Below, piece by piece: positions 1 through 12,439 of a stretch of 64,000 bases of DNA (position 1 is its first letter; each line of letters begins with the position of its first letter). The stretch spans positions 84,744,685 to 84,808,684 of the forward strand of contig JAMXBB010000011.1 in NCBI GenBank assembly GCA_024138015.1, in the 5' to 3' direction. This stretch comes from Lumnitzera littorea. Taxonomy: Eukaryota; Streptophyta; Magnoliopsida; Myrtales; Combretaceae. The notes beneath the pieces are model-generated. The model was not told the origin of the DNA, did no database searches, and was given only the letters and a program-made list of their open reading frames with translations. Both the position numbers and the translations under genes were made by a program.

Positions 1-496
1 TAACATTAGACTTTTAGCATTAATTTTAGGATAGGTTATAGGTAAATTTTAGCATATTTTCACTTTAATTCTCATCGTGTTTAATGCAACATTTTATGCT
101 TATGTTGTTACTTATTCATTAAATGTTTGAGTTAGACAAAAAAAAAAAAAAACTAGTATAATAGGCATGTCTGATTTTGATGAATAGAAAGAGAATGTTA
201 TGGGTTGACTTGTTTGTACATTGTTGTTCGCTTAATACCGAATTTTAATGAAGTTCATTCCTTTTCCAATTCATGAAAACTCTAAATTCCATGATTAGCA
301 TTGTAACCAACACTTAGTAAAACCTTTTGGATTTATGATTTATCATATCTCTTTGAAGTCAAAATATCTAATCTCTCTCTCTCTCTCTCTCTGTACAAAG
401 CTAATTTTAAGTATCCTAACTCGACACGTGAATAATAAGAGTAATTACTCGTCGGTGTTAGGATCGATCCTCTAAGCACGTGTTTAACATGATGAT
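1..496. other. AT-rich gene-free stretch with a CT microsatellite
   Basis: No coding or RNA gene can be supported here. The only clear structure is a (CT)n dinucleotide run at about 372-392, followed by a more GC-rich segment that ends at the first base of LTR copy A. Confidence 0.6.
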
Positions 497-669
497 TGTC
501 ACGTCCTAAAGCGGCAGAGTCGTAACAATCTCATCATGCAAACCATTTTAAGATTGAAATTAACCTTATAACCGCTATCTTAAACCCGATCTATACAAGA
601 TGTCCACGATTAACCCGTTTTGAAGTAAACAGTTCATAATTTAAATAAGTCATTCACTTAACAAAGTAA

Positions 670-671
<2 letters not shown>

Positions 672-706
<35 letters not shown>
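672..706. repeat. (AT)n microsatellite in LTR copy A
   Basis: An uninterrupted alternating AT run of about 35 bases. Copies B and C lack it at the matching place, so it expanded after insertion of copy A. Confidence 0.9.
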
Positions 707-709
<3 letters not shown>

Positions 710-2837
710 TAGAATTTAGTTATTACAATTAACGTTTATAACATTTCACCATAATTTATTTCCTAGTTAATACTTTATTCAGAAATGAAAAAATTTAAAA
801 TAAGAGCTTAGACCTTAAAAATATATGTTTGTTCTTCAAATGTTTTTCCTCACTTCCTAGGATTTAACAGTTACTAGCTTCAGGATAATTGTAAGCCACT
901 TTTTAGTTAGTACCTACAACGACGTCTATAGGGATGTGAGCAACCACATCTCAGTAAGTCGGGATGGAGAACTTAAACTATACCACAAACATAAATAAGG
1001 TTATCAACCAAATTATTAAGTGTAATGCATATTCAAGCAAATACCATCGTACGAGGTTATCTGGTTTATCGTAAGATTAAAGAAATTTCGCCCGCTCTAA
1101 TTTCGGTTAAGGAGTTACCATTAATGCAACAACTCACAACCAAACCTAGGCTTGTATAATGGAGATACTATTCCTTTCGTGATTACCTTCAAACCATTGA
1201 TTTCACTCTTGCCGCGACCTCCTCACTTGTCATTGAGTTTGACTAAGGATGAAAAAGGGACTTCTTATATTATCCAACGCTATCTCTTTCGAAGAATCGG
1301 TATTTGGCCGAAGAATCCTAGGTTTTCCCTAATGGGTTGCTATGCAGATCCGATTTATGGTTACAAATCATATATTTGTTAAGTCCAGTTTAGGATAATC
1401 AATCATTTCATATAATACAAGCTAAAACAACAACAAAATCATAGTATCACTCATAATTTAGCATATGCACATGGCTAACTATCTAACAAGTACAACCAAA
1501 TATAATCTCAAGCCTCCAAAATATAGCAACATATTAATCCTAACTTACCTGGACTCTTTACTCACTCTTTCAAGGTCCGATTCGCTCAGGCTATTACCAA
1601 TCATTCATATAATACAAACGTGGTTTTAGTTTTACATGTAACTATTATACGATGGTTTTATCCTATAACATTTATTGTTATCTTTTGTTTAAGGTTCAAT
1701 ATACCTAATTATTTAGGTTTTTAAGTCTTTTACAATTCTTCTTCAATCATGTTAAGTTCTGTTTCAGTTTTTACGTTGATTTTTAAATTAAGCTTTTGTC
1801 TCAGTTTTTTGTTAAAGATTTATATGTACACCCTAAGAAATCATTCTGACTCATAATGTAAAATTAATTGCATTATTTTTTGATATCCTAAATATTGTTT
1901 TTAGTCTCTAACTAGTGTTTTAGTTCATGTAGTACACCTGAATCCTAATTTAATTACCGAATTCACCCCATATTATGAGAAAATCTTACATTTTTCATAT
2001 AATTACCCTAATTTAAGTTTCCTATCAGATTTATTATATATTCTTATTATTATCATAATATCAATTCTAACCAATATTTTTCTAATTATTAATTTCCCAT
2101 ACTTACTTATTACACATTATCACCTAATGTGTACATAATATACACATATAATATTTCCATCACTTCAAGTATCATCTCCCAACATTAAATAACATTCCAA
2201 ATATCTAAATCCATCCCAAATCAGGTTTTGAACCTAATTACCCTAAATTACCAAATTAACTTAAAATTTATAATTTTTACCTATTACATATTTACTACAT
2301 AATATGCTAATAATTACATTTAACACTCCAAATGCTACAAATAGCATACTCCATTAGATTTCAATATCTTAAAACATATAATTGTGCATCAAATCAGTAA
2401 TTATTAATTCAATTACTTAATTAACCTTAAATTACCTGTTTTATGCATCATTTTAAGGCCTAAAAATTATCTAAAAATTTCAAAAATTAATTTTTGAAAA
2501 AGAGCTTCATGTTACTATTATATATTACCTAAGTAGTCTATACAAAAATTTTGGGCTCAAAACTACACTCCTAAGATAATCTATTTCTAATCCTAAATAT
2601 GCTCGGTTTTGTTCAATTTCTTAAGGACCATATATTACGGAACATATTTTCATCAAAATAATATTTTTTCTAAAAACTACATACAAAAAGATTCCAAAAT
2701 AACAAATTTCATAATTTTCCCACTAATTTTGATATTTTTAATAATTTAAGAAAATTCGAGTAGAAATCGGAACTCACCAAAATTAGTGGCTTCAGCTACT
2801 GTCGATAAACGTGGGTATGTCGGCCCACCTGGACATT

Positions 2838-2863
2838 GCCACCACTGTGTGGTGGTGGTAGCC
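2838..2863. repeat. GC-rich hairpin in LTR copy A
   Basis: Inverted arms of the GCCACCAC / GTGGTGGT type lie in the most GC-rich part of the LTR. The same hairpin is present in copy B at 19709-19733. It lies downstream of the predicted minus-strand LTR promoter, so it would fall in the leader of an element transcript. Confidence 0.6.
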
Positions 2864-3024
2864 GTCTATTCCCAGCTACTCGTTGAGCCTAGGTTCTCCT
2901 TAAAAGCTCTAATTGTATAATTTTTTTGTAATTTTTAATAAAACCCTAATTTCTTTTCAATTTCACCTCTCTCTAATTTTATAAACTTCCAGACATCCAA
3001 AATGAGCTCCTGAAAAATTTGGGG

Positions 3025-3033
3025 TATTTATAG
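3025..3033 (-). promoter_or_regulatory. Predicted LTR TATA box, copy A
   Basis: CTATAAATA read on the minus strand. It occurs at the equivalent place in copy B (19896-19904) and copy C (39981-39989), within otherwise diverged sequence. Confidence 0.55.
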
Positions 3034-3581
3034 AGGTCTTGAGGAATTATTATGCATTAAATTGATTTGACAGTTGCTTTATCTCTTCTTTTTCTTACTT
3101 TCTATTCGTTATAATTTGATTGGTTGGTTTTATTTCTTCAATTCCAAATTGCTACGCTTTAATTTTGGATTTTTCCTAATTTTTCTTGATTTTTCCTTAA
3201 TTAATTATGAATTTTCTTTAATTATTTAGTATATTTCGCGTATTTTAAATAATTACACTTATTTTTACCTACATGTAAATTCATATATAGTACAAATAAA
3301 TATTCTTAAATATTATTTAGGTTATTTTATGATTTTTAATGCTTATATAGTTTATCTCTAGTAATTCGTTAATTATCAGAATGCATTTTACATATTTTTG
3401 ATAAATAATGAGTAATATACTTAAAATTTGAAAATTTTATATTTTTTTATTTTATTACTTATTTTCTTAAATTCAAACTTACGGGATCATTTTTACTAAT
3501 ATTTCTAATTTTATTTTATAATTTAGACTCAATTGGATCCTTTAGCCAATCGCCCTAAATTTTACAAACCAAACTTCGAAT

Positions 3582-3619
3582 AACTGATTATGAGTCTTAT
3601 AACTGATTATAAGTCTTAC
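3582..3619. repeat. Tandem 19-bp duplication at the right edge of LTR copy A
   Basis: Two adjacent 19-bp units, both beginning AACTGATTAT, differ at two positions. They lie at the LTR terminus, where copies B and C have single-copy sequence ending GGGCTTACA. The duplication may explain why the terminus of copy A is hard to place and why no TSD is visible. Confidence 0.8.
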
Positions 3620-3620
3620 A

Positions 3621-5452
3621 ACAATTCCTTGACACTTACTCAAAATCTTACATTCTCTAGGTCTGCGTATCTACTTGGAAGGGAAATCTAAGATTGAGAC
3701 AGAATTTCTGGAAGGGAAGAAAATTAAGTAAGGCCATCTCATCTTTCATGATATAAGCAAAGTTTATCGGTAATGACTTATCCTAATGGTAGTAACTTTG
3801 GAACATCATGTATGGATCAAAGATAAAAACCAAGGCCATCTCATCTTACATGATATAAGCAGCCAAGTTAGATGGAGATCCACTTACAATATTATCTACA
3901 TATAGTCCCTTCCAAAGAAGTTCAATTCAATAACAAAGATCAATGTAGCTTTCTTATTTTTGTCGAGTTTGATTTTCTAGTTTTCTATTTAATTTAATTT
4001 TTTATTTTTCAATTAATACTAAACCTTAACCCATTCAATATTAATTATTGACTAAAGAAATTGAGTAATTCCGGTTCTTTTTTAAAAAACTTTTAAAATC
4101 GCCACCCGACTAAAGTCAGAAAAAAAATTATAATCAATTGGGTGGATTTATTATAATTTAGTCACCGATATTTGATTTCAATTTGATAAAAAAAATAGAG
4201 GATTTCGAATTCGGAGACAAACTTATTAAACTCTAACAGATACAACTATCACTTTTTCAAAATTAAGCTTATTTTTCAAAATTATCCTTTTTAATATTTT
4301 TATGAAAAATAAAAACAAAAGAAAATAGAATAAAAAAAAACTAAACTTTTATAGATTTTAACGTCGCTCCTAATGTACTTATGTATCCACCAGTCGAGAT
4401 CATAAGACAGTAGTTTTTTTTTTAAAACTTTAGTGTATTGTTTTTTTTTTTTCTATTTTTGAATATCAATCGAGTTTATATTTTAATTCATTTATTTTAA
4501 GTAAAAAGAAATCCTAAGAAAAAAGGTCCTAACTTGAATATGTATCTTATAGGAAACTTACTAAAACATCTTAGTCTTTAAAAAATTTGTTATTAATTTT
4601 TCTTTTCTAAAAAAAATAAATTTTGCTAAATAAGAAATTTAAAAGAAAAAATAATGCTAAACAGAGTTCCTAAGCTAATATATTTTTTCTTTTATATATT
4701 TTAAAATAATTACTAACAAATCATTAAATAAAATAAATAAATAAATACATAAATAAAATACAAATAAAAAACATAGTAACTCAAAGAATGAAGAAAAGGA
4801 AATTAGACTTGATGAGTTGGAGACGTGTCTTGGGAATGACGGTTTAGGTTAGACAATTGGGCCATGTCCGAATCTTGAGTGTAGGCTTCAGGATGATGGG
4901 TTGGATAGACTTGTGCAGTAGGTTCGTCGGGGTGGACAATGACGTGCTCGTGTGCAGCATGGACAGTAGTGTGTACGTGCATGGCATAGACAATGCAAGG
5001 CATGGGTGTAGCTATGAAGTGATGTGTTTGTGTGAATGGGTTAATCGTGCAGTAAGCATAGTGGGGGAATTTTCAACCAACGTGGTGTGCCGCAGTGTTT
5101 AGTTCCAATCATGTGTGTAGAAGATGAGCTTTGACGGCCTAGGTTGTGATAAGGGATGCGGTGATTAGTGAGGATGAACGGGGCTGTGTTGTGACAGTAA
5201 AGTTGTGTGTGCAGTTCAATGGAAGTATTGCTGGGTTCGGTCGGTGGTAGGGGCTGTTGGCTAAGAGGATGAAGTTTGCTGTTAGTGTAGCGTTAGTGTT
5301 CGGTCGAGTGCTGCTTTGTTCGAAGATGATGGGCATGCTCATAGCCTGGATGTCGATGTATTCGAACTTTAGATGAAGCCCGTGAGGATATGGTGCTTAG
5401 GGGTTCAGCTAGTCGTAGTTGTGTGCTCAAAGCGATAATGTGCTCATGTGTG
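3621..5452. other. Unclassified repeat-like flank with GT-rich segment
   Basis: This stretch is AT-rich to about 4800, including a phrase around 4098-4145 (cgccacccgac) that I associate with plant LTR sequences. It then becomes markedly GT-rich (about 4800-5450). The GT-rich character resumes on the other side of the chromovirus (about 10900-11480), suggesting one older repeat split by that insertion. Open frames here (for example 4857-5102 on plus) have skewed composition and no recognisable domain. Confidence 0.4.
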
Positions 5453-5841
5453 TGTCACAGGCGAATTCCGCCACTCGATCCTATGCGGTACTTAGCGTTC
5501 CTAACCACATTAAGGAATGCTAAGTCAACTGTAACATACTCACAAAGTTTAGAAAGAGAAACTCTGAAGGTATGTTGTATTCACTTAAATGACTTGTATC
5601 TTACATTTAAGAGAAATATCCTTATATATACAGAAAGCCTTTATAAATTAATGGTTAAGATTAATTCGATCTAACAGTTACAGCTGACTCCTAACTACCA
5701 CATTCACCTACCCCACTTATTACTATACAAGATTCTGGACTTCTCTGGAACCTTTTGGAACATTTCATCTTTTGGAAGTTTTTAGTGGGCTTGAGCTTTA
5801 AGAACCTCCTGGGAATAGCCTATTTTAGGGGGTCCGTAACA
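5453..5841 (-). repeat. 3' LTR of the chromovirus (389 bp)
   Basis: It aligns along its whole length with 10509-10899. Relative to that copy it has an extra segment of about a dozen bases near 5725-5740 and lacks a short segment near its right end. Termini are TGT...AACA. Confidence 0.9.
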
Positions 5842-5854
5842 TTCTCCCTCGCTC
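5842..5854 (-). other. Polypurine tract of the chromovirus
   Basis: On the minus strand it reads GAGCGAGGGAGAA, immediately upstream of the 3' LTR start. This is the usual plus-strand priming site position. Confidence 0.75.
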
Positions 5855-5859
5855 AATCT

Positions 5860-8800
5860 GGTGACGTCCTCATTGCTCCTTCATGATGGAACTTTTGAAT
5901 CTTGTCTTTGAATTGCCATAGTGCTTCAACTAGTTCCTAACTAGTCTTACTCTTTGGTCTTCCCTTCCACATAACCATATACTCATGTTTGGGAGTCTAT
6001 CCACGTCTCCTCATATGTCTATCAGCTATGATCCTTTCAACTTCTTTGTCAAATGAATCTCGTACTTCTATTAGGGCCCTTTATGATATAGCTCTTATGG
6101 GGTCTTCCTCATCCTTATGGAATGGTTTTAGCATACTCATGTGGAAAATCGGGTGAAATTTCAATTTGGATGGAAGTTCTAATTTGTAAGACACTCGCTT
6201 CAGTCATTTCACAATTGGGAATAGGCCCTCGTAACGCCTCATTAAACCTTTATGTAGTTGTCTCCTCGTACGTTCTATCAAATGTAACTTAATAAGCATT
6301 TGGTCGCCTACTTGATATTCCATCAGCTTACGCTTCTTGTTTGCAATCTTCTTCATTCTCTTGATAGCTCGATCTAAGTATGTTCGAGCTAAGTCATGAT
6401 TTTCTTGTCATTCCCTTGCAAATTTATATGCGGGAGGGCTAGACCCTGTGTATCCCATTGTCACTGTATTAGGAGTTAAAGGTTGCCTTCCTAGGACGAT
6501 CTCAAAAGGATTTTGTTCAATGGACTCATTCTCCTATAGGTTGAACAAGAACTACACCACATCTAACAACTTGGTCTAATCACGTTGGTTAGCTCCTACA
6601 AAATGCCTTAAGTATAATTCCACTAGAGCATTCACTTGCTTTGTCTAACCATCTGTTTGGGGATGTAAACTAGTTGAAAAGTTCAACTCGAATCCTAGAA
6701 GTTTGAACAATTATGTCCAAAATTTCCTTGTGAATCGCCCATCTTGATCACTTACAATGTTTCTTGCCAAGCCCTAATACTTTACTACATATCTCAAGAA
6801 CAATTGGGCAACCTCATTTGCCGAGCACTCCTTTGTTATTGGAACAAAAATCGTGTATTTTGAGAACCTATCTACCACAACCATAATTGTACCATACCCT
6901 TCTGATCGGGGTAAACTTACAATGAAGTCCATGGAAACACTCTCCCATGGCCGTTTAGGAATAGGAAAAGGCTCTAGTAGCCCTAGAGTTACCTTGTGTT
7001 CAACTTTATCTTGTTGGCACACGAGATAAGTTCGGACATAGCTCTCAACATCTTCCCCCATGTGTAGCCAAAAATACTTCGCCTCCACTAAGGCTTAGGT
7101 ACAGTGCATTCCTAGATGACTTGCCCATTTAGAATCACGACACTCTCTAATTATCTCCCTTCTTAGGTTCAAGGATTGGGGTACATAAATTCGATGTCCC
7201 TTTATGTATATTAGTCCATTCTCTTGCCAAAAATCTCCTTATTTACCCTTCTTGACATTGGATTAATAAAGCTTTAGCCTACTTATCACTATCCATCACC
7301 TCTTGAATTCTATCAACGAAGTTGCTTTCAGGTTTGTTGATGGTTGCCAACTCAACCCTTTGGCTCAAAGCATCCGCCACAATGTTAGTCTTACCTGACT
7401 TATGTTCAAGGTCAAAATCGAATTTCACCAGGAAAACCTGCCATTGGGCTTGCTTAGGAGAGAACAACTTTTGAGTTTGAAAATAGCTAGTGGCTATATT
7501 GTCAGTTTTGACTACAAACTTCTTCCCTAACAAGTAATGCCTCTATACTTGAAGATAGTGTACTATTGCCGTCATCTCCTTTTCATACACTGGATATCGC
7601 CTCTCTATGTCATTCAGCTTCCGGCTTTCAAATGCTACAGTATGTCCTTCCTGCATTAAAACCCCTCCAATAGCAAAATCACTAGCATCTGTACATACCT
7701 CAAAGGGTTTGCTAATGTTAGGAAAGAGAAGGATCGGCTTCTTAGTGATTGCCATCTTCAAGGTCTCAAGTGCCTGTCTTCTATCTGTACTCCAAACCTA
7801 AGGGGTATTCTTTTTTTAATAAGTTTGTCAATGGGCTCGCTATTCTTGAATTCTTGAATAGCCCTTAATGAATCTTCTATAATAATTCACTAAGCCAAGG
7901 AAGGATCTTAACTCGGTAGGCTTAGTAGGCTCCTTCCAATCCTAGATGGCCCATACCTTTCCTTCGTCCATTCTAATTTTTCCTCTCCCCACTATATAAC
8001 CAAGGAACATCATCTCTTCTTGCACAAAAGCACATTTCTTTAGTTTCACATATAGATCATTCCTTCTCAAAGCTAAGAATACCGAGCAAAGGTGCTCTAT
8101 GTGTTCCTCCAACGTCTTACTATAAATCATAATGCCATCCAAGTATACTACTACAAATTGATCAAGAAAGGGGGCTAAAACACGATTCATAAGTGTACAG
8201 AAAGTAGCCGAGGCATTGGTAAGGTCGAACGGCATGACCAGGAATTCAAAAGCACCTTACCTTGTAACACAAGTGGTCTTGGGTTCGTCTCCTTGTGCAA
8301 TCCTTACTTGGTGATATCCTGACCGTAAATCCAATTTGGAGAAGTATCTAGCTTCTCCCAACCTATCGAATAGGTCCAATACTAGTGGAATGGGATACTT
8401 ATTCTTTATAGTGACTTTATTCAAGGCTCGATAATCAATACACATTCAGAGTGATCTATCTTGTTTCTTTTGAAAGAGTATAAGAGCTCCGAAAGGTGCC
8501 TTTGAAGGCCTAATGAAACCTGCTTCTAGTAATTCCTTTAGTTGTCACCTTAACTCTTCTAATTCTAGAGGTGACATCCTGTATGGGATGGCAGCGAGCG
8601 ACTTGGCTCTAGGTTCCAATTCTATCACATGGTCTACCTCTCTTCTTAGTAGCAACTTCTTGGGTAACATTGGTGGCATTATATCCCTAAATTCTTCCAA
8701 TATCTCCCCTACTTGAAGTAGAACGCTTTTCTAACCAATAGTCTCTTCCCTGACTTTTAAGGCAGCCAAGTAAGTGACTTCATTTTTCTTAAGTCCCTTT

Positions 8801-10508
8801 TCTAATTGCATAGCCGATAGGAATTTGGTGGCTTGACTTACCTTTCTTATGACGGGGACTACACATTGTGAGTTGTGATCAAGTTCATAAATGCAGTTAA
8901 CTTACAGTACGATAAGTGCATCAATGCGATCTAAGAAATCCATCCTAATCACAAACTCAAAATCATCCATTAGCACTACTTCAACAATCTCATTTCCCTA
9001 CCAACCCCCAATATGGAGCTCTATCCCCCTGGCTACTCCAATAGTAGGAACTTCTTTTGAGTTAACTGTTTTGAGCCATGTTTTGGTCTCCTTCACTTTT
9101 AGCCCTAACTTCTTTGTTGCCATATCAGAAATGAAAAGATGGGATGCTCCTGTGTTTACGAGGGCATTAAGTTTCTTACTTGCTATCGATACTTCGATAT
9201 ACATCAATCCTTTTCTTCTTTCGTTAACTTGAGACTTCATGGCATTGAGTAGATGAATTAACCCTAACTGAACCTCATCCCCTTCATCTGAGCTCTCATA
9301 TGCTACTAGCATCGTCGATCTCTCTTTCTGCGGACACTCCCTAGCATAATGGGGACCATTACAGAAATAACAATTCAATTCACGGGATTTCCATTGTTCC
9401 CTATCTCTCCCTTTACGAGTTCTACCTCAATCGTTATCTCTTTCCTCTGCCTTGGTTTTCCTTTTAGAAGAACTCTCACTCTTCTCCCTTTCAACTCCCC
9501 CTTTCCATCTTCCCCTAGGGTCTTAGGATCTGTTTTCCGAAATTCCATTAAGCCTGCAGTAACTGCTATAGCCTTGGAACTGTCTTCCACTTCCCTTCGC
9601 TTTAATTCTAATTTAGCCTAGCGCTTTAAGCCATCCACAAACATTACCAAAGCATCTTCTTGGTTGAGGTCTAGGATCTCCAACATTAACTCTAAAAATT
9701 CATTTACATATTGCTTTATGTCGCCCTTATGGGTTAGGTGATGCAATTTCACCTTTACTTCCTTAGCAGCATTTTGAGGGGAGAATTGACTCTTCAACTC
9801 TTGTACAAAGCTATCCCATGTGTTGATATCAGTTGCCCTCCTGCACTATCACACCATAGCAATGTCTTTCAGATACATGGCAGCAGTATGTACCTTTTGA
9901 ATATCATTTAAGATTCCTACAACGTTAAAATATTGTTCCACTCCCCACAAGAAGTTGTCTGCTTCTCGAGCAGACAGCGTTCCATTGAAATGCTCTGGCT
10001 TTGGAATATTGACCCTATGCCCGTCTGGACAGTCACTCCATTTGCAACAACAATTCGACAAGCCGTCAATTGAGTCTTGAGATCTTCAATCTCCTGACGC
10101 ATGGCTACTACCACTGCATCAATCTTAGTTTTATAAGCCTCTTCCTTAGTTTCTAAAGCCGCAACTCGAGTTTGGAGAGCATCATCCTTCTCTTCAATAA
10201 CGTTTCCAAACTGCCTAAGCTCCTTTACTGTTCGATTTAGTGCTCCTTGCAATTTGCCTCAAAGTTCTTCTTCCATCTCCTCAAGATTGTTTTGAGACTT
10301 ATCAAATCGTTCCTTAGCCTCAGCAATGTTCAACTCTACCTTATCCATCCTATTAAGGAAAGAGTTTAATAAGTCTCGGAACCTAACCCTTTGCTTGGTA
10401 ACACGGCAATCATCATGGTTGGCCAACTCATCAACATTGAAGTATTGTTGTCTCTTCCAGATGACATTTTCTCTACTAGTAGTCTCTTTTCCAAGCTTTG
10501 ATACCACT
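5860..10508 (-). pseudogene. Degenerate chromovirus gag-pol polyprotein
   Basis: The reading frame is broken by many stops and shifts. Recognisable pieces in 5'-to-3' order on minus are: coiled-coil gag N-terminus (10507-9917); gag core (10061-9849, motif EHFNGTLSAREADNFLW); zinc knuckle CYFCNGPHYAREC (about 9376-9338); aspartic protease with NTGASH where D-[ST]-G-A is expected (about 9150); reverse transcriptase (8445-7942, fingers MCIDYRALNKVTIKNKYPIP) with active site YLDG in place of YxDD; RNase H (7761-7279, CTDASDFAIGG and VADALSQR); integrase core (7088-6774, DFIVSLPRSEGYG); and a C-terminal chromodomain (about 6070-5880, EYMVMWKGRP then ALWQFKDKI). The chromodomain normally directs integration through chromatin marks. 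A TAA interrupts RT just before GAFEFLVMPFD. The YxDD-to-YLDG change alone should abolish polymerisation, so the element is non-autonomous. Confidence 0.9.
10491..10506 (-). other. Primer-binding site of the chromovirus
   Basis: The minus strand reads TGGTATCAAAGCTTGG, two bases inside the 5' LTR end. The first eight bases match the plant initiator methionine tRNA primer site; later bases diverge from the usual TGGTATCAGAGC. Confidence 0.85.
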
Positions 10509-10899
10509 TGTTACGGGTGGATTCTGTCACTCAATTCCGTATAGCACTTAACGTTCCTAACCATACTAAGGAAGGCTAAGTCAATTTGTAATACACTCAC
10601 AAAGTTTAGAGAAAGAAACTCTAAAGGTATGTTGTATTCACTCAAATGACTTGTATCTTACATCTGAGGGAAATATCTCTATATATATAGAAAGCTTTTA
10701 CAAATTAATAGTTAAAATCAATTCGATCTAACGGTTACAATTGACTCCCAATTACCATATTTATCTACCCCACTTACTACTATACTTCTTTGGAACCTTC
10801 TGAAACTTTTTATCTTTTGGAAGCTTTTAGTGGGTTTGTGCTTTAGTCGTGGGCTTTAGAAACCTCCTAGGAATGGCTCATTTTGGGGGGTCCATAACA
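10509..10899 (-). repeat. 5' LTR of the chromovirus (391 bp)
   Basis: Partner of 5453-5841, with termini TGTTACGGG... and ...CCATAACA. It carries the extra CGTGGGCTTTAG-like segment near its right end that the other LTR lacks. Confidence 0.9.
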
Positions 10900-12439
10900 C
10901 GTAACTATATGTATGTGATTGTAAATGGATGTGAACGTGCCCGGTGAAGTGAGTTATCGTAGGGAGTGGATCTATGTTGTGGACAGTGGTGATCGGAGTG
11001 TGAAGTGCAGCACATGTGGAGGACAATGGACGGTAGAGTGTATAGATCGGTGTATGTGCTGTGTATAGAAGTTGAATGTGTGTTGTGATCGGCTTAGACA
11101 GTATGGAGATGTAACTTGTGTGTTTTGCTATGGAGTACAGCCGTGTGATCATGAGTTGTTTGCATGCGGTTAGATTTGTGCATGTTGCTACTATTGTTCG
11201 TATGGTCTGCAGTGTGGGTGAAGGAGAAGGTATAGCTACTGTTCGTGGGGATGATGGAGAGATTGAGTTGCGTAGTCACTGTTGCCCAAGCGTTGGCCAT
11301 GCGGTCAGTATGCGAGGGAGATGTGCATGTAGGCTGTTTCAGTGTGTTTGGTTACGACCATGTATGATTAACGTTGATGGACAACGGGAATTGCGTAGAG
11401 TTGTTTAGTGTTGCAATTTTGTGCGTAGATGGAGAGTTGTCAGCAGTGGGTGATGACTATACGTGTGTTTTGATTTGGCGAGTTGCCATTTTTTTAATTT
11501 TTTTGAATGAATAAATTCCTCCTTTATGTGTTCAATCCCCATTTATAAAACTTACACTTAGAATTTTGTAAATCGTTCTAGATAAAACTCAATCTAAATT
11601 TGAATTTTTTATAAATCTTCCTATTATTAGATTTAATAATACCATCATTAGATTGTGTTTTTAACAGATTATTATAATTTTATTACATCCACTTAAAAAT
11701 AATAAAGATTTAATGAGATTTATAATCGGATTTAAATTTCATATGCTCTACTGATTTTCGCAAATGAAAAAAATAAAAAACTTATATTTATTTAGTAAAA
11801 TTCGAACCCATAATTTCAAGCTAACCTAATGCTAATATTCAAGTATTTATCGATTACACTATTGACCTATACCTTGATATTTAGTACAATTAAATTATAC
11901 TTAAACTACGTAATACTCTAAAATAAAGCTACTTGGAATAAACTAAAATCAAATCGATTAACCTTAAAATATTTTACTTTATAAAAATCTATTTTCTTAA
12001 GAAGAACCTTTATAATTTATCTTTTTATTTTCACTTTTTTGTATTTTTATTATTTTTCAATTTTTTTATTTTTATTATTTTATATATTTTTTATCTTTGA
12101 ATTATGACCCTTTAAAAAACAAAAATAAAAACTCTGAGAGGTCTACAACTTAAAATATCTCAATGATAAGATAAATTCCTAGCTGCTTCTGCAAATTAAA
12201 ATGATTTGTAGCAAACTCAGAATCATACTTTGCTGTAAAATCTTGAGTCTAATGATGCGCATTGCATTTTAATGGAAACAGGCTTTCAACTATGAAGTGA
12301 TTCTAAGGTTACTGCTGCTAAAACCTTTCACCGAAGCAGATATTTCCAGCAAGGGTTGGCTGAGGTGATTACTGCGTCTCCAAACCTATAAAAAGATCCT
12401 TGCAATAGGGTGAAACCCTATTGATGTTGCAAGAGAGGA
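10900..12439. other. GT-rich repeat flank, AT-rich spacer, and downstream region of UreD
   Basis: 10900-11480 is GT-rich and resembles in composition the stretch left of the chromovirus; its open frames (for example 11118-11408 plus) have no recognisable domain. 11480-12120 is very AT-rich. 12121-12439 lies just past the UreD stop codon and probably includes its 3' UTR, but no polyadenylation site could be fixed. Confidence 0.45.

Larger units (their letters stand above)
497..3620 (-). mobile_element. Solo LTR, copy A, of a large Ty3-type LTR retrotransposon family
   Basis: This ~3.1 kb block starts TGTCACGTCC and ends near CTTACA. It is collinear over its whole length with copy B (17376-20479) and copy C (37670-40559). 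Copies B and C have TG...CA ends and perfect 5-bp TSDs, which identifies the family as an LTR. A TATA-like CTATAAATA on the minus strand at 3025-3033 is shared by all copies, so transcription is inferred to run leftwards. Read on minus, the LTR begins TGTAAG and ends in a GACGTGACA-type terminus, which I recall as resembling Tekay/Del chromovirus LTRs; this assignment is inference. No internal domain, primer-binding site or polypurine tract adjoins it. Unlike B and C it shows no target-site duplication (left flank ATGAT, right flank ACAAT), and it looks the most diverged of the three. An (AT)n microsatellite lies inside it at 672-706. Confidence 0.75.
5453..10899 (-). mobile_element. Ty3/gypsy chromovirus, full-length but decayed
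   Basis: A complete LTR-flanked element of about 5.4 kb on the minus strand. Both LTRs run from TGT to AACA. Next to the right-hand (5') LTR is a primer-binding site reading TGGTATCAAAGCTTGG on minus, as expected for initiator-tRNA-Met priming. Next to the left-hand (3') LTR is a purine tract. The coding order on minus is gag, CCHC knuckle, protease, reverse transcriptase, RNase H, integrase, chromodomain, which is the Ty3/gypsy order. The chromodomain and the CX2CX3HX4C knuckle suggest a Galadriel-like chromovirus from memory; the lineage is not proven. LTRs differ by several indels, so insertion is not recent. No TSD is visible (left GTGTG, right CGTAA). Confidence 0.9.
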